This document shows, piece by piece, positions 1 through 10,190 of a DNA stretch of 64,000 bases. The notes beneath the pieces are model-generated. The model saw only the letters and a program-made list of their open reading frames with translations. It searched no databases and had not been told where the DNA came from. Position 1 is the first letter of the stretch. Each line of letters opens with the position of its first letter. The stretch is from Trichuris trichiura. Lineage: Eukaryota > Nematoda > Enoplea > Trichinellida > Trichuridae. The stretch spans positions 62,001-126,000 of the forward strand of contig JBAJFE010000058.1 of assembly GCA_037903355.1 (NCBI GenBank), read 5' to 3'. Position numbers and translations under genes: made by a program.

Positions 1-719
1 ATACAACTTCTTCATTTCTTGCACGTGAAAATGAGACGCTCCACGCTGAGTTTTCTCTTGCACGCAGTTTGGACCAGTTTGCTGAATCGTACGAAATCCT
101 AACCAACTAGGAAGCTTTTATAGTGAACCCTTCGTTCAGCTTTTACGCTTTGAATTACTTTACCTCTAAAGCTGCCAAACATTTAGTCCTCGTTTTCAAT
201 TCAAATGTGTTGGGCCACAGCAAGCATTGCTCGGCTCGCTGTGCAGCATTACGCGTGCAGTACTTTTCGACACCTGCAGTTTGACGCTCAACTGATCGTA
301 CTGAAGAGACCGACGTCTGGATTATTACAGTTGTCAGTGGACAACCCTCTTTTGGATTGGGCTGGCGTACATTATATATCGCCAGCCATGTTTTGAAGAT
401 TTGCTTTCGTGGGCGCCTTAGTCCTTATACTGGCACATTTCCTCCATGCTGTGCATTCGCAGGAGCCACATTTCCAGTGCTCTGCAACAATGTAGAGGTA
501 ATTCTTGTATAACCCCATCTGGTACGGCGTTTTTGCTCATGCGAAATTTTACCAGCTGGAATGCGTGGGTGTTTGGCAGTCTCCCCTTGTTTTCATCTAC
601 AGAGAGCAAGAACAGACCGCGCCCTGATCTTGTGTGCATTCTTCGCTAACGCACAAGGGAAGCACTGATTCTATTGCGACGATAACATTTATGATTAATA
701 TTTAAGCTATACCCTCAGA
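1..719. other. Unassigned sequence
   Basis: No gene is recognised. A hydrophobic stretch at about 400-480 (+) followed by QEPHFQCS resembles a signal peptide, but it has no upstream in-frame Met and meets stops at once, so it is not called. On the minus strand around 420-650 a short ALAxNAH-like string weakly resembles strings at 51480-51760 and 62120-62530, which suggests a dispersed repeat. Confidence 0.3.
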
Positions 720-1480
720 ATGACTGTTAAAAGCAATGTAGAAACCTGGAATGACGTATCGAAACAGTGTATTGACCGTATTTGGCGGAAGCTTATTCCA
801 GATGTGATTTGCGATTTTTAAGACTCTCAATCATAAGCTGCGTTCAGTTGACAAACAGATTAGTCTTTGAAGAAGTGGAATGTCAGGACGATGGAGACAA
901 TGTAAATGGCCAACGGGATGAGCTAAGTACCTGGCAGTTGCACGGAAAACAGAAGAAAGAGAAGAAGCGGATGACGAGGAAAATTAGAAAGTTCCGCCGT
1001 GACAGCAAACCACTGCTACTCTATCAGGAGCTATACGAACTATTGAACAGTGGTTACATTGGTTCGAAGACAGCGATTGGAATGCAGTACAAAGCAGAAT
1101 ATTTGTAAGAGTTAGCCGAGCTAGCTTGTAGCTATATAAGCTACTGCTGTACAAAAAAAGGTCATACGCGGAACAAAAGAACTCGAGTTTTGTTTTACTG
1201 CGATGAAGAAACATTCTGTGGTCAACATAGCGCTACCTTCTAAGTTTAAAAGGTCCTCAGTTGGCCTGTAACTAAGGATGGTGACCTAAAAACTGAGTCC
1301 AATGAATCTTCGTTTTTTTCTAGGTATGAGATAGTTCTTTTAGAACTAAGAGGACCTGTTTCCATATGCTAAAGGCCCAAGCATGTCGCTCCTGAAAGAC
1401 ACTTCGAAATTTAGCCGCTCTAAAGAGTTCTCAATCGATCGTTCCATTGCTCCCTCCTTTTCTTCTTAAGTGTATCTGTA
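720..1480 (+). repeat. Dispersed repeat, probable 3' part of a Tigger/pogo-type element
   Basis: This block is shared, diverged, with minus-strand copies at 35790-36240/37620-37800 and 58650-59250. A reading frame at 782-1108 gives an acidic/basic tail (FEEVECQDDGDN... then KQKKEKKRMTRKIRK) of the kind found at the C-terminus of Tigger-family transposases. No catalytic domain is present and no ends were found. Assignment rests on similarity between the window copies and general resemblance only. Confidence 0.35.
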
Positions 1481-2111
1481 GAAACCAGAACAAACGCCCT
1501 ACTAGCAAATGAATGAGCAAGTTATTAGGCAATTCGCAGAAAACTATCGCAAGCAGCTTGTAAAATGCTCCAGTCCCATCGTCATCGTAGTGTACGGAGC
1601 AGGAGGTCACGGCGTCCTAAAAGCTATTTGCGATTGTTTTGTTAGAATTTATTAACAACTTGCCCATCTATTCGTTAGTAGGGTGTTTGTTCTGGTTTCT
1701 TACAGACACACAAGTAACGGGAAGAAGCTATGGAAAGATAAATAGAGACCTATCACCCCGTTATCAGACACCTGGTCTTTATCTAAAGAGTTCTATCATA
1801 AAAGTTACCCTTTAATATGGCATCGCCATAAAGGGAGGGAACATGCTCAGATCTTGTGTATGAAGATTCATACCTTCGCTTGCCTAATGGTTGAGTAAAT
1901 AATTTAGATGGAGCATGATTCCATTCCCAAGGCAGCTTATTTACAATTTTTCTTCGTTGTTGTGTACAAGTAAGCAATCTATCTGACGTTTCTCCTAAAT
2001 CGCGATTATGTTATGATTTACGTAATGCGATTTCATATATTGCGCGACTTTCCAGGATTTCCTAGCAAACAAACTCCCGCATTGTACGAGAACTACCCGC
2101 ACCTTATATAG
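1481..2111. other. Unassigned, contains dispersed repeat
   Basis: No coding region is seen. The part around 1660-1760 is similar to 61860-61970 (shared blocks such as CATTCGTTAGTAG and ACGGGAAGAAG), so it belongs to a repeat family of unknown type. Confidence 0.3.
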
Positions 2112-2252
2112 CAGGGGTGAGGAACGTCCGGCCCGCGAGACCATTTTCCGCCCACGCGCTGGGGCAACCGCACATGGACGCGAAATTCAGTGAAATGGGA
2201 TTGTCGGAGGTTATTTTTCATAATGCGATAAATGTATTGTATGTGAATCCTA

Positions 2253-2345
2253 TGAAAAACTTTATTACGGATAGGTTCCCGTTTTTATGTAGAAAAAACT
2301 CCGGAGCTTTCGGGTCAACCGAGACCCGTTATCAGCGGTCTTAAG
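2253..2345 (-). mobile_element. 93 bp hammerhead-like insertion with 16 bp target-site duplication
   Basis: The insertion is flanked by TTGTATGTGAATCCTA (2237-2252) and TTGTGTGTGAATCCTA (2346-2361), which match at 15 of 16 positions. Comparison with the other copy of this hAT end (39840-39996, inverted), which lacks it, supports insertion at this point. On the minus strand it reads ACCG-CTGATAA-stem II-GAAAGCTC-CGG, then a T-rich stretch and the CGGGA/TCCGTA tail shared with the elements at 37.4, 48.2 and 50.4 kb. It holds no coding sequence. It is best described as a PLE pLTR-derived ribozyme micro-element. Confidence 0.75.
2299..2342 (-). ncRNA. Candidate hammerhead ribozyme (copy 1)
   Basis: On the minus strand the order is ACCG, core CTGATAA, stem II CGGGTC...GACCCG with a short loop, GAAA, GCTC, then CGG. 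CGG can pair with CCG to give stem I. The core position expected to be G is A here (CTGATAA), so this copy may be inactive. Confidence 0.5.
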
Positions 2346-2838
2346 TTGTGTGTGAATCCTAGTAATAACATAAATCTTGCGTAACAAGCAGGGAGCGTCA
2401 GGCTGGGTCGGGAGACGGGTGTTGCTGACAGCTCTCTGTCGACGAACCGACATTGTTACTCCTCGGTGACAAGCAGTAGGCGGCATTATAGTGTGTGTGC
2501 GCTCGTCGGTAGCGTGGACCATTGCTTTGTTAGAGATAACGACTGTCCAGCATGCTAGAGCACTTCTGCTTTTTGTGCTCTCAATAGTCACTGGCATCGT
2601 TTTCGCCTTCTCTTGCAATCGTTCTTGTCGGTTTGTGCCGTCCGCCTGTCGTTTACGTCTTCGAAGTCCAAAAGGCTATTTCGTTCTCTGTAGTTGCGAT
2701 TATGTTCTTGACAACTGGGTTGCAGAATTGTCTCAAAAGTCTTCCTTTTTCCTCCGAGTTGCCCATACACTTATACTGAAACCTGAAGTTTCGTGCAGCT
2801 TATCGCAAGCTAGAGTTCGCGCTCCCCCAACGCTACAA

Positions 2839-4622
2839 ATGGCCAGTTCAAAGAAAAGAAAAATTGATACGGTGTGTCGAATTTTTCAAAATAAATGGAC
2901 GAATGACTATATTTTCGTGGACATGAAAGGCCAGCCAGTTTGCCTTGTTTCTGGCGACGCGATAGCTGTTATGAAGAAAGCTAATCTGGAACGGCATTTC
3001 TGCTCAAAACATGGAAAGTTGAATGAATTAAAAGGCGAAGAGCGTCTGGGTAGAGTAAGCGCGCTTCAACGGAATTTGGAGTCAGAACAAGCCGCTTTCA
3101 CCAGGCCACACTGCGACGCGTACAGCGTTCTTCAAATGAGTTACGCAGTCAGCGAAATGATCGCAAGAAGCTCAGGCCCCATGCAGAGGGTGAGTTTTTG
3201 AAAGAGTGCATGGTGGCAGCTGCGAAGTTATTAGCACCAGCCAATGAAAATCTTTTCGAAAGTGTTAGCTTATCTCGAAGAACGGTTTCAGATCGGATCA
3301 CTGACTTAGCAGAAGACATTGAAAAAACACTGAAGCGTACTGCACGTAACTTTGAATTTTTTCCCTGGCTTGTGACGAGACTACCGACAACAAATACCGC
3401 TCAACTGACCATTTTCCTTCGCGGGATAACTGCAGTCTGAGACGCGAGAAGAACTGTTATCACTGGAAGTCATGCATAGCACCACAAGAGGTGGGGACAT
3501 ATTTGAGAAACTCGTTTTATCAATGGAACGACTCGAGCTAAAATTTGAAAAATTAAGTGGTCTTACTACGGACGGCGCTCCAGCTATGGTTGGCTTGCAA
3601 AAACGCCTAATTACATTTGTTAAGAAAGAAATGAATTAACTCGGTCTTGACCCGAACGATTCGGTTGTATGCAATTGTATCATACATCAACAGAGTCTGT
3701 GCACTGTCGCTGCGTTTCAACAATGTGATGTCAGTAGTCGTGTCGTGCGTAAACTGTATCAAGAGCAAAGGGCTGAATAACCGCCTGTTTAAAGATTTTT
3801 TGAATGAACTTTCTTCCGAATATGGTGATTTCGTTTATTATTGCAAAGTTCGCTGGCTGAGTCGCGGGAACATGCTAATGAGGCTTTACCAACTGCGCGA
3901 TGAAGTTAAGCAGTTCATGGAAGCCAAAGGCAAACCTGTCAGGGAACTAAGTGACAGCAAGTGGCTACGTGACATGACTTTCATGGTAGACATTGTCAAG
4001 TACCTGTCAGAACTTAATATCAAGCTGCATAGGCCGAACCAGCTTCTGAGCTCACTGGTTTCAAATGTGAAACCATTTAAAGCTAAATTAAGGCGTGGAA
4101 ACTGCAACTTGAAAAGGGCAGCACAGTACATTTGCCTACACCAGGGACCGCAGCCTTCTACGACATTAGAGTGTGCCAGTGAATGTGCGAAAACAGCTTG
4201 AGGCGTTTAGCGAAAGACTCAACGATGTGAAAAGTAGACAGATGCAACTGAATATCTTCGCCATTCCATTCAATGTAGAACCAGCTGATGTACCCGATGA
4301 ACTGCAGCACGAAATCATTCAGCTGCAAAGCGATGATGAGCTCAAGGCTAAACACAACAACTTCCCGCTGCTTGAGTTCTAGAAGCGTTAAATAAGCCAC
4401 GATGAACATCCCGCTTTGAGGAAACATGCTTTGAGGTACGCATCTGTGTTCGGAGCAACCTACTGCTGCGAGCAGTTCTTTTCAAAACCTACCATCGCAA
4501 AGAGTCGTCTGCGCACCAGACACACGGACACAAATCTGGTGAACCAGCTGCGAGTAGCAACGTCACCAGGAGCTAACATCGCACATCTCACCAGGGAAAA
4601 GCAGTTCCAAGCATCCCATTAG
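2839..4622 (+). pseudogene. hAT transposase pseudogene (GTF2IRD2/ZBED-like type)
   Basis: From ATG 2839 the product begins MASSKKRKIDTV, followed by a BED-like zinc-finger region ending LERHFCSKHGKLNEL. It then continues through frames at 2839-3201, 3198-3440, 3647-4201, 4173-4382 and 4416-4622. The segments include KVRWLSRGNMLMRLYQL, the characteristic hAT 'RWLS(R/K)G' block, and a C-terminal part ending in the conserved dimerisation region (YASVFGATYCCEQFFS). This overall type is the one that gave rise to vertebrate GTF2IRD2-like and ZBED genes. At least four frameshifts or stops break it, so it cannot make transposase. Confidence 0.8.
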
Positions 4623-4748
4623 GGGTGACTTAATAAACACACATGCAAATAAAGCAGGCTGTTTTTCGTTTAAGTATTCTATAAGGCCCGCGAACGGTCT
4701 TACAAACGTCTAAACGGCCCGCGGCACCAAAAAGGTTCCTCACCCCTG

Positions 4749-4971
4749 TGTTAGAGGAACAGTTCCTCTTCCACTTTGAGAAGTATTGCTCTTCTGGGGA
4801 CATGTGATCAGTTGACCTGAATCAATAATCCAGACACTTATCAATTCTGCTGACACTGTTCCGCAACAAACAAACAAATTCGAATGAGACATTTGAGCTT
4901 TTCTGTTTTCAGGAACACATTTTCCCGTTTCCAATGATCTTGTTTGTTCTTGCATTCTCTAGCGCAGTGTT
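4749..4971. other. Unassigned spacer between hAT elements
   Basis: It starts with a short palindrome (GAGGAACAGTTCCTC) next to the hAT end. Nothing else is recognised. Confidence 0.3.
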
Positions 4972-5570
4972 TCTCACGGCCAAGCTCACCACCGCCCCCT
5001 GCGCATAACCGTTCTACCGGCTCCCGCGGTGAATAAGAGAAAAAGATGCAAGGGTGAAGAGAGGAATTTTTTCGGCGACTCATGTCAGCTTTGTATTCGC
5101 CGCTGATTTCACTCCATTTTCAGTTTCATTAGCCGAATGGTCATGACAGCGCTATGCCAGTCTGCTTTACTTTACTACTTCACGTCAGTCAAAAGCAGCG
5201 TTACAGAGACTGGCCATGCACATGCAAACGAACTAAGTCCTTTATTTCGGGGCTCCATTGTCGTCAGGCGAAGCCGTACACCTCGATTGAGTATTTGTAA
5301 GCGGTTGCGCCTCTTTGTAACAAGATCGGCACCGCAGCTAAAATAATGCTCGACTAACGACGACGAGGGATGGAGATTAGCAGCCTTTTTACAACAGACC
5401 ATAGACAAGGATACGAAGATGGGATTTGCTTTTGCAGCCAGAACTGACCATAGCCTTGTGCCATTCTCGGAAACGATGGAAAAAACGCGCGGCTATTTAT
5501 GCACCAGGAATGAAGAGTGGATAGTTTTTGCTGAAAAGGGAGTCCCAGACAGACATCTGCGCTCATTAGA
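4972..5570 (-). mobile_element. hAT fragment with dimerisation-domain remnant
   Basis: The left edge CAGTGTTTCTCACGGCC looks like a hAT terminus. On the minus strand, frames at 5354-5566 and 5175-5408 read YGQFWLQKQIPSSYPCLWSVV and then SSSLVEHYFSCGADLVTKRRNRLQ. These align with the family B dimerisation region at 13.8 kb (YQQFWLQYEVRELYPLLWAA, then a GFSAVTELL-like stretch). Only the C-terminal part survives, split by a frameshift. Confidence 0.6.
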
Positions 5571-5710
5571 AACCCAGAAAGGCACCTGCTCTCAGCGAAA
5601 GGAGCAACTCAAATAAAAAGCGCGTCGTGTACCATCGCTATTATTAGTATTGTAACGAACCGGGCGTTACGAGAGAGGTTCCACCCAACAAGGACGCAGG
5701 GGTCTAGTAT

Positions 5711-6542
5711 GTTGTCTCCCCACCGGAAGTTGAGGCGGCTACTTCAAAGCGTAATCTGCGACTCTACAGCGTAATAAATGGTTGTTATCGGCACAACGGG
5801 ACGGACGTTATCGTCAGGTTTAGTGAATGCATGGAATTAAGCAGCTGCGCATGCATTGAAGTTACTGGAAACAATGGAGCCTGCAGGTGTTCAAGCTGAG
5901 ACGTCGTCTAGCAATTTGTGAAAAACATCGCAGGTCAACTGTGCGAGCTGCGGCGTGCCTTGGTAGACAGGGTAAATCTCATTCTGCGTTATGTCTGTCT
6001 CGGGATCTAGCGACAACTTCCCATCGACAAGTGGAGGCACCGTAAGGAGGCACTGACGCCTTCTGCCTGATTAGGTACACCCGTGTGAACCCGTAGGATG
6101 CGCCTCCAGCGAAATTGACGCGCCGCCTTCGTCAGGCTGAGCGCCTGCGTTAGCAGTGCGTATGCTTTTTCCCTTTTTGCGTTACTCAGTGCTCGCGTGT
6201 TCAGTGATTGCTAAATAACGTTACTTTGCGCTATGCTTCTTGTCGTTTGCGCCACGGTCAAAACTGCAAAATCCAACAGCAGCAACGAAGACTCGTCATG
6301 TTTAAGGTTTAGGCTTAGGCTAGGGCAGGACAGGATGGCCGGCAGGGTTATAGCACGCACTTGGAAACAATTACCAGAACGGCCAACTGTTTTCAGGTGT
6401 GCAGCGTTCCTTCGCTGATACGGATCGCTCGCATCAGTGCACAGTGAACAATTGCTTAGGTCAGCCATTGTTCAGGTGACGTAGTAATCCCCACTTGACG
6501 TCCTCTTGAAGTTGCCGCCCGAACTTCCGGTGGGGAGACAAC
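5711..6542. mobile_element. Merlin-like non-autonomous element (MITE)
   Basis: The ends are inverted: GTTGTCTCCCCACCGGAAGT at 5711 and its complement ending GGGGAGACAAC at 6542, followed inward by GGCGGC(A/T)ACTTCAAAG-type sequence. The internal sequence (CGCAATGGAACAA-like blocks, CGTTATGTCTGTC) is shared with Merlin copies elsewhere in the window. It contains TTAGGCTTAGGC at 6309-6320. No matching 8 bp duplication is visible, so the exact ends may lie slightly further out. Confidence 0.6.
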
Positions 6543-7052
6543 AACAAGACCCGAAACTTTTCTATGATGCACGTAGAGCGCCTTTTAGCAATATGGATAG
6601 AAGACTGCAACGAAAAAGGATTTCACTCGACAAGGCAGCCATTCAGCAAAAGCTGGGAACCTTTTCTCAGCAGTTCAAGCGAACATAGGTGAAGTCAACC
6701 GACGAAGTAAACTTTCCTGCAAGCAACGGTTGGTTCAAACGTTCAAAGAAAAGAGCCAAGCTGCACTGTGTTAAAATGACAGGAAAAGTCGCTAGCGCAG
6801 ATAGCAAAGCAACAGCCCAATTTCCGGCAACCTGAACGTTAATCGTGGGGGGGGGGAGTGGGAAGAAGGGGCTGCACGAATCGACAAATATTCAATGTCA
6901 ATGAGATGGTGTTATTCTGGATGAGAATGCCAACTAAAACTTACCTTCCTGTTGACAAAAGAACTCAACCTGGTTTCAGCATGAGCAAAGAACAGTCCAC
7001 GCTATTATTCTTAGGAAGCGCAGAAGGGGACTTTAAATTGAAACCAATGCTT

Positions 7053-7786
7053 TCTTTTTTCTTTCTTCGTAACGGTTTTTTTTAAATTTTTATTCTAAAA
7101 TTAACGGTGCTTTCGGAGAGGCCCGAAAGCTCCGTTAACGTTTTTAAAATAAACGTTTAATGAAGAACGGGTTTAAAAATCCCGCGAAAAATTTTAGAAT
7201 AAAAATTTTAAAAAAATATAAAAAAACCCGTTACGAAGAAAAAAAAGAAAACAAATGAGGTGTTTCGCGGGCACCAAAAAGCGAGAAAAAAGAAGAAAAA
7301 AGATAAAAAGAAAAGAAAAAAGAAAGAGGAAAGAGGGAAAAACGAGCAAATAAAAAAGAAGAAAAGAAAAAAAGAAGAAAAAAAGGGAAGAGGACAACGA
7401 AGGGCGAAGAAGAATGCAGGTTGAGTGGCGGGAAAGCATTTTTAAAACCCGTTTGCTTGTTTAAAACAAACGGGCAAACGTCGATTGAATGTTCGTTAGT
7501 CCTCACTTGTTCTCGTGCCGCCGTCGTGGAAGGTCGGTTGGAAGCTCGCTGCGCCGTCTGACTGACTAGGCAGGACCGAAACCTGACGGCTCAAGATAGA
7601 GCTGACGGCAGTAGCTCTCTGCCAAAGTTGGTCGGATGGGGCGGCTTGCAACCATAAAGGCTGACCCGACCGGCGGTACAATTACGCTGATGACGAGCCA
7701 CGGAGAGGCCCGGAAGCTCCGTTAACGTTTTTTAAACAAACGTTTAATGAAGAACGGGTTAAAAAATCCCGCGAAAAATTTTAGAA
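7053..7786 (+). mobile_element. 734 bp non-coding hammerhead-bearing element with 14 bp target-site duplication
   Basis: It is flanked by identical TGAAACCAATGCTT copies (7039-7052 and 7787-7800). It interrupts the Tigger pseudogene exactly at that point. Inside are two direct repeats (7115-7200 and 7702-7786, spaced 587 bp), an inverted piece (7064-7100 against 7194-7237), and a hairpin at 7101-7139. A long A/G-rich tract occupies about 7230-7400. A CTGATGAC core lies just before the second direct repeat. The 430-500 bp between the repeats is clearly related, in reverse orientation, to 24180-24530 in the PLE at 24 kb. No protein is encoded. Confidence 0.8.
7681..7727 (+). ncRNA. Candidate hammerhead ribozyme (copy 2)
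   Basis: The order is ATTACG, CTGATGA (7687-7693), stem II C-G-A-G-C-C with GGCCCG (one A-C mismatch), then GGAAGCTC instead of GAAAGCTC, then CGTTA. Stem I can form from TTACG with CGTTA apart from one T-T. The upstream direct repeat (from 7115) keeps the intact CCCGAAAGCTCCG half but lacks the CTGATGA half. Confidence 0.55.
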
Positions 7787-8160
7787 TGAAACCAATGCTT
7801 GCTTATAAGTCGCTTATGCCTCGAGCGCTTAAAGGCTAGAGAGAAAAATTGCTTCCTGTGATTTGGCGAGCGAGTAAGAAGGCGTGGATGACCTAGGTGT
7901 TTTTTGAAGATTGGTTTTTAAAATATCTTGGCCCTGTGGTGGAGAGATACTGCAAGCAAAGTAACCTTGCATTCAAAACGTTGCTTATTTTGGACAATAC
8001 AACCAGCCATCCAATTACCATTGGACAGTTAAACCCGGAAGACGGGGTGCCTTTCAACAGGCTTGGGTTACTTCATAGTTGACCATCGATTCACAGTTTT
8101 GGCCTGTTTGCTATATCTGTGAGTAAACTTCAAAATGCCTTATCAGCGAATGGATGAACA

Positions 8161-9772
8161 AATTGTTAGAGAAAAATATAGACCAATTTGATCCAATTTG
8201 ATTTGCTGCTCTTGAACTGCTCTTTTGATCCGTCGTCAGCGGTCTCCCTTACACCGCTGACGACGGTGCTATGATGTCTCATTCAGCCGAGCCACTTGTG
8301 AAGGTCAGCGATGCATGGACCGATCTGATTTAATCAGGCCGGGTGCTGCAAAACATCCTAAACCTTCTTTTGCCCTCAGTATGTGATACCCCTCTTGAAG
8401 TGAGACTGCATTTGCATCTCGCTGACTACGGCAGCAGATTACTTCTGATAACTTCTGACTTTTCGATTTTGCTTCTTTTCCTTTTAACAGAGAGATTAAA
8501 CCGCAGGTTTCTTTATGGAAATTAAGATGCAATAACATTAATAGTTTGAGTGAAGCAATGAAACTGTCAAGTATTCTCCTAGCGCCCCGACCAAATTGCA
8601 AGAATAGTAGACACTTTTCCTATTTCCTGAGCCAGTCAAACTTCTTATGACTATTTGCTTTCTGCAGTGATTGACTTGGGAATATAATTCATTATTGTTT
8701 TATTTACTATGGTTTACTTGAGCATTGTTTTCGATTGCGAACATTTTTGGCTCATTAACTACTTGCAGTATGGTCATTAATAATTTTAAGCTCACTTCGC
8801 TGGATTTCGTCAATCTGATGCTACCGAAAGACTGCTGGGCGAACGAAGCTGTTTCTGCTTGTAAGTTTGTCGAACGGAGTCTTTGTAGAAGCCACCATCT
8901 TGTAGCTTCATCCGGGTTTTCATTTCATAACTTCAAAATTGACAAGGCGTAAGTTCAATCCTGTGACGTCTTTAGAACTTAGGCAAGTTCATGAAATGGT
9001 GATTTTCTGTGGGTTACAATAGATTGCACAGTTCGAAACCGGAATACCCAGAATCAGCGACCATGACCTTCTTTCCGATCACCTGAATTCTATGAAACCA
9101 ATTTAGGGGAGCATTGAAAGTTCTCAGTCATTACTGCAAAATGCTACGGCAGTATCATAACCAGCGGCAAGTATAGCTTGTTTTATTCCTAACGTAGTAG
9201 GTCTGGGAAACTGTGCTAAAAATTACAATATTCTAGAAGCTGCTGATCTTAACACACATTGTTCATTGAAACTGGTACTATTATTAATGTGAAATAGCAT
9301 CAGTTTTCGAAATTCGTTTGACTTTCATTTAGCGCTAGCAGAAAACTGGCTCAAAAGTGTAACACTTGAAATACACTTTTCGCATTTCGTAGTAGACCCA
9401 ACCAAATTCTCAAGCATTATAGATCTTAGTGATAGTGAAAAATTTTCGGTAGCCTGACCTCATTTGTCAATAGCGATTGATGGTTTCTTCGTTGTAATTT
9501 AGAACTGCTTCTGAGGCTGTACTTATGCGACGAATCACCGTTGCCGATTGGCTCATCAGCAGCTAGTCAGCTTCGTCACCTCTTTCCTTTTCCTTCGCCA
9601 TCGCCTTCCTTTCCTTGCTCTCTTCTTTTTCAATACATCCAGTTTGACTGGTATTGCTGCTAGAAATTTGGCAAAACTGTAGCAGCATAATCATCCGTGT
9701 TTGCCAACTGTCTAGTGTTGATTTTATTGGAAACTTTCCTTCCATTGGTACCTCGAATACTTTGACTGGCAA
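8161..9772. other. Intergenic, 5' flank of the BPI-family gene
   Basis: No gene is recognised. A perfect 13 bp inverted repeat (CCGTCGTCAGCGG at 8230-8242 and CCGCTGACGACGG at 8254-8266) has an 11 nt loop. GCAGCACCC...CTGATT-type sequence nearby at 8320-8350 also occurs, inverted, near the pogo element at 38.37 kb. From 8.7 to 9.7 kb the sequence is AT-rich and repeat-poor and probably includes the promoter of the downstream gene. No individual element can be named. Confidence 0.35.
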
Positions 9773-10190
9773 ATGCAAATTTTTTGTGACGCCATTATTT
9801 TGTGGTTCATTACCAATGTCGTGGTAGCCCAATCTGCATGGAGAAGTCAAAATGGTTTAGCGATTAACAGTAAGAGATCTTATGGCTCAATGAAATCAGG
9901 TAGAGTTCAATCTGGTTCCTCCTATCGTTACAACCGTCCCAGACTGGAATACGCGAACAATCCTGGCTTAATAATTCAAATTGCGCAAAGCATGATGAAC
10001 GAGATGGGAAAAACGTTGAGTCAGGTTATCACACACAAAGTTCGCCATATGCACCTGCCTGAGAAGCATAAAAATATTGGTCGAATATCTATGACCTTCA
10101 CGAATCTTCACGTTACAGAAATAACTCCTCCAAAAATTGAAATCCATCCATCACCACGCACTCCATACCAGATAACGGCTTCTATGCAAG
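9773..10190 (+). CDS. BPI-family gene, exon 1 (signal peptide and N-terminal barrel start)
   Basis: Encodes residues 1-139 plus one base. The open frame runs on to 10366, but the sequence after 10190 has no family resemblance. GTAACA at 10191 is a good donor and restores the barrel alignment when joined to 25139. The start Met was chosen because it begins the only hydrophobic leader in frame. Confidence 0.85.

Larger units (their letters stand above)
2112..4748 (+). mobile_element. hAT transposon (family A), decayed autonomous copy
   Basis: The ends are inverted repeats: CAGGGGTGAGGAAC at 2112 and its complement GTTCCTCACCCCTG ending at 4748. This is the usual hAT pattern (CAGGGG... ends). 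The flanking 8-mers (TTATATAG and TGTTAGAG) match at only 5 of 8 positions, so any 8 bp duplication has decayed. Inside is a broken transposase (2839-4622). A second copy of the left end lies inverted at 39840-39996, which confirms the boundary. A 93 bp ribozyme-like insertion (2253-2345) interrupts the left subterminal region. Confidence 0.85.
6560..8160 (+). pseudogene. Tigger1-like transposase pseudogene
   Basis: Pieces in several frames line up with Tigger (pogo superfamily) transposases. They are an N-terminal DNA-binding region (NMDRRLQRKRISLDKAAIQQ), a linker (SADSKATAQFPAT), the first catalytic block (NRQIFNVNEMVLFWMRM, where the usual NVDET has lost the Asp), GDFKLKPMLAYKSLMPRALK, LPVIWRASKKAW and LLILDNTTSHP (second Asp). 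The region after TTSHP degenerates. A 734 bp ribozyme-bearing element sits inside it at 7053-7786. Bridging that insertion gives an uninterrupted KLKPML-AYKSL reading, which supports both calls. Frameshifts and stops make it non-functional. Confidence 0.8.

Noticed and set aside
400..490. Signal-peptide-like hydrophobic stretch
   Set aside because: No in-frame start and immediate stops; too short to support a gene.
7194..7506. Open frames over the A/G-rich tract (Phe/Leu/Ser-rich on the minus strand)
   Set aside because: Low-complexity purine tract inside the 734 bp non-coding element; openness follows from composition.
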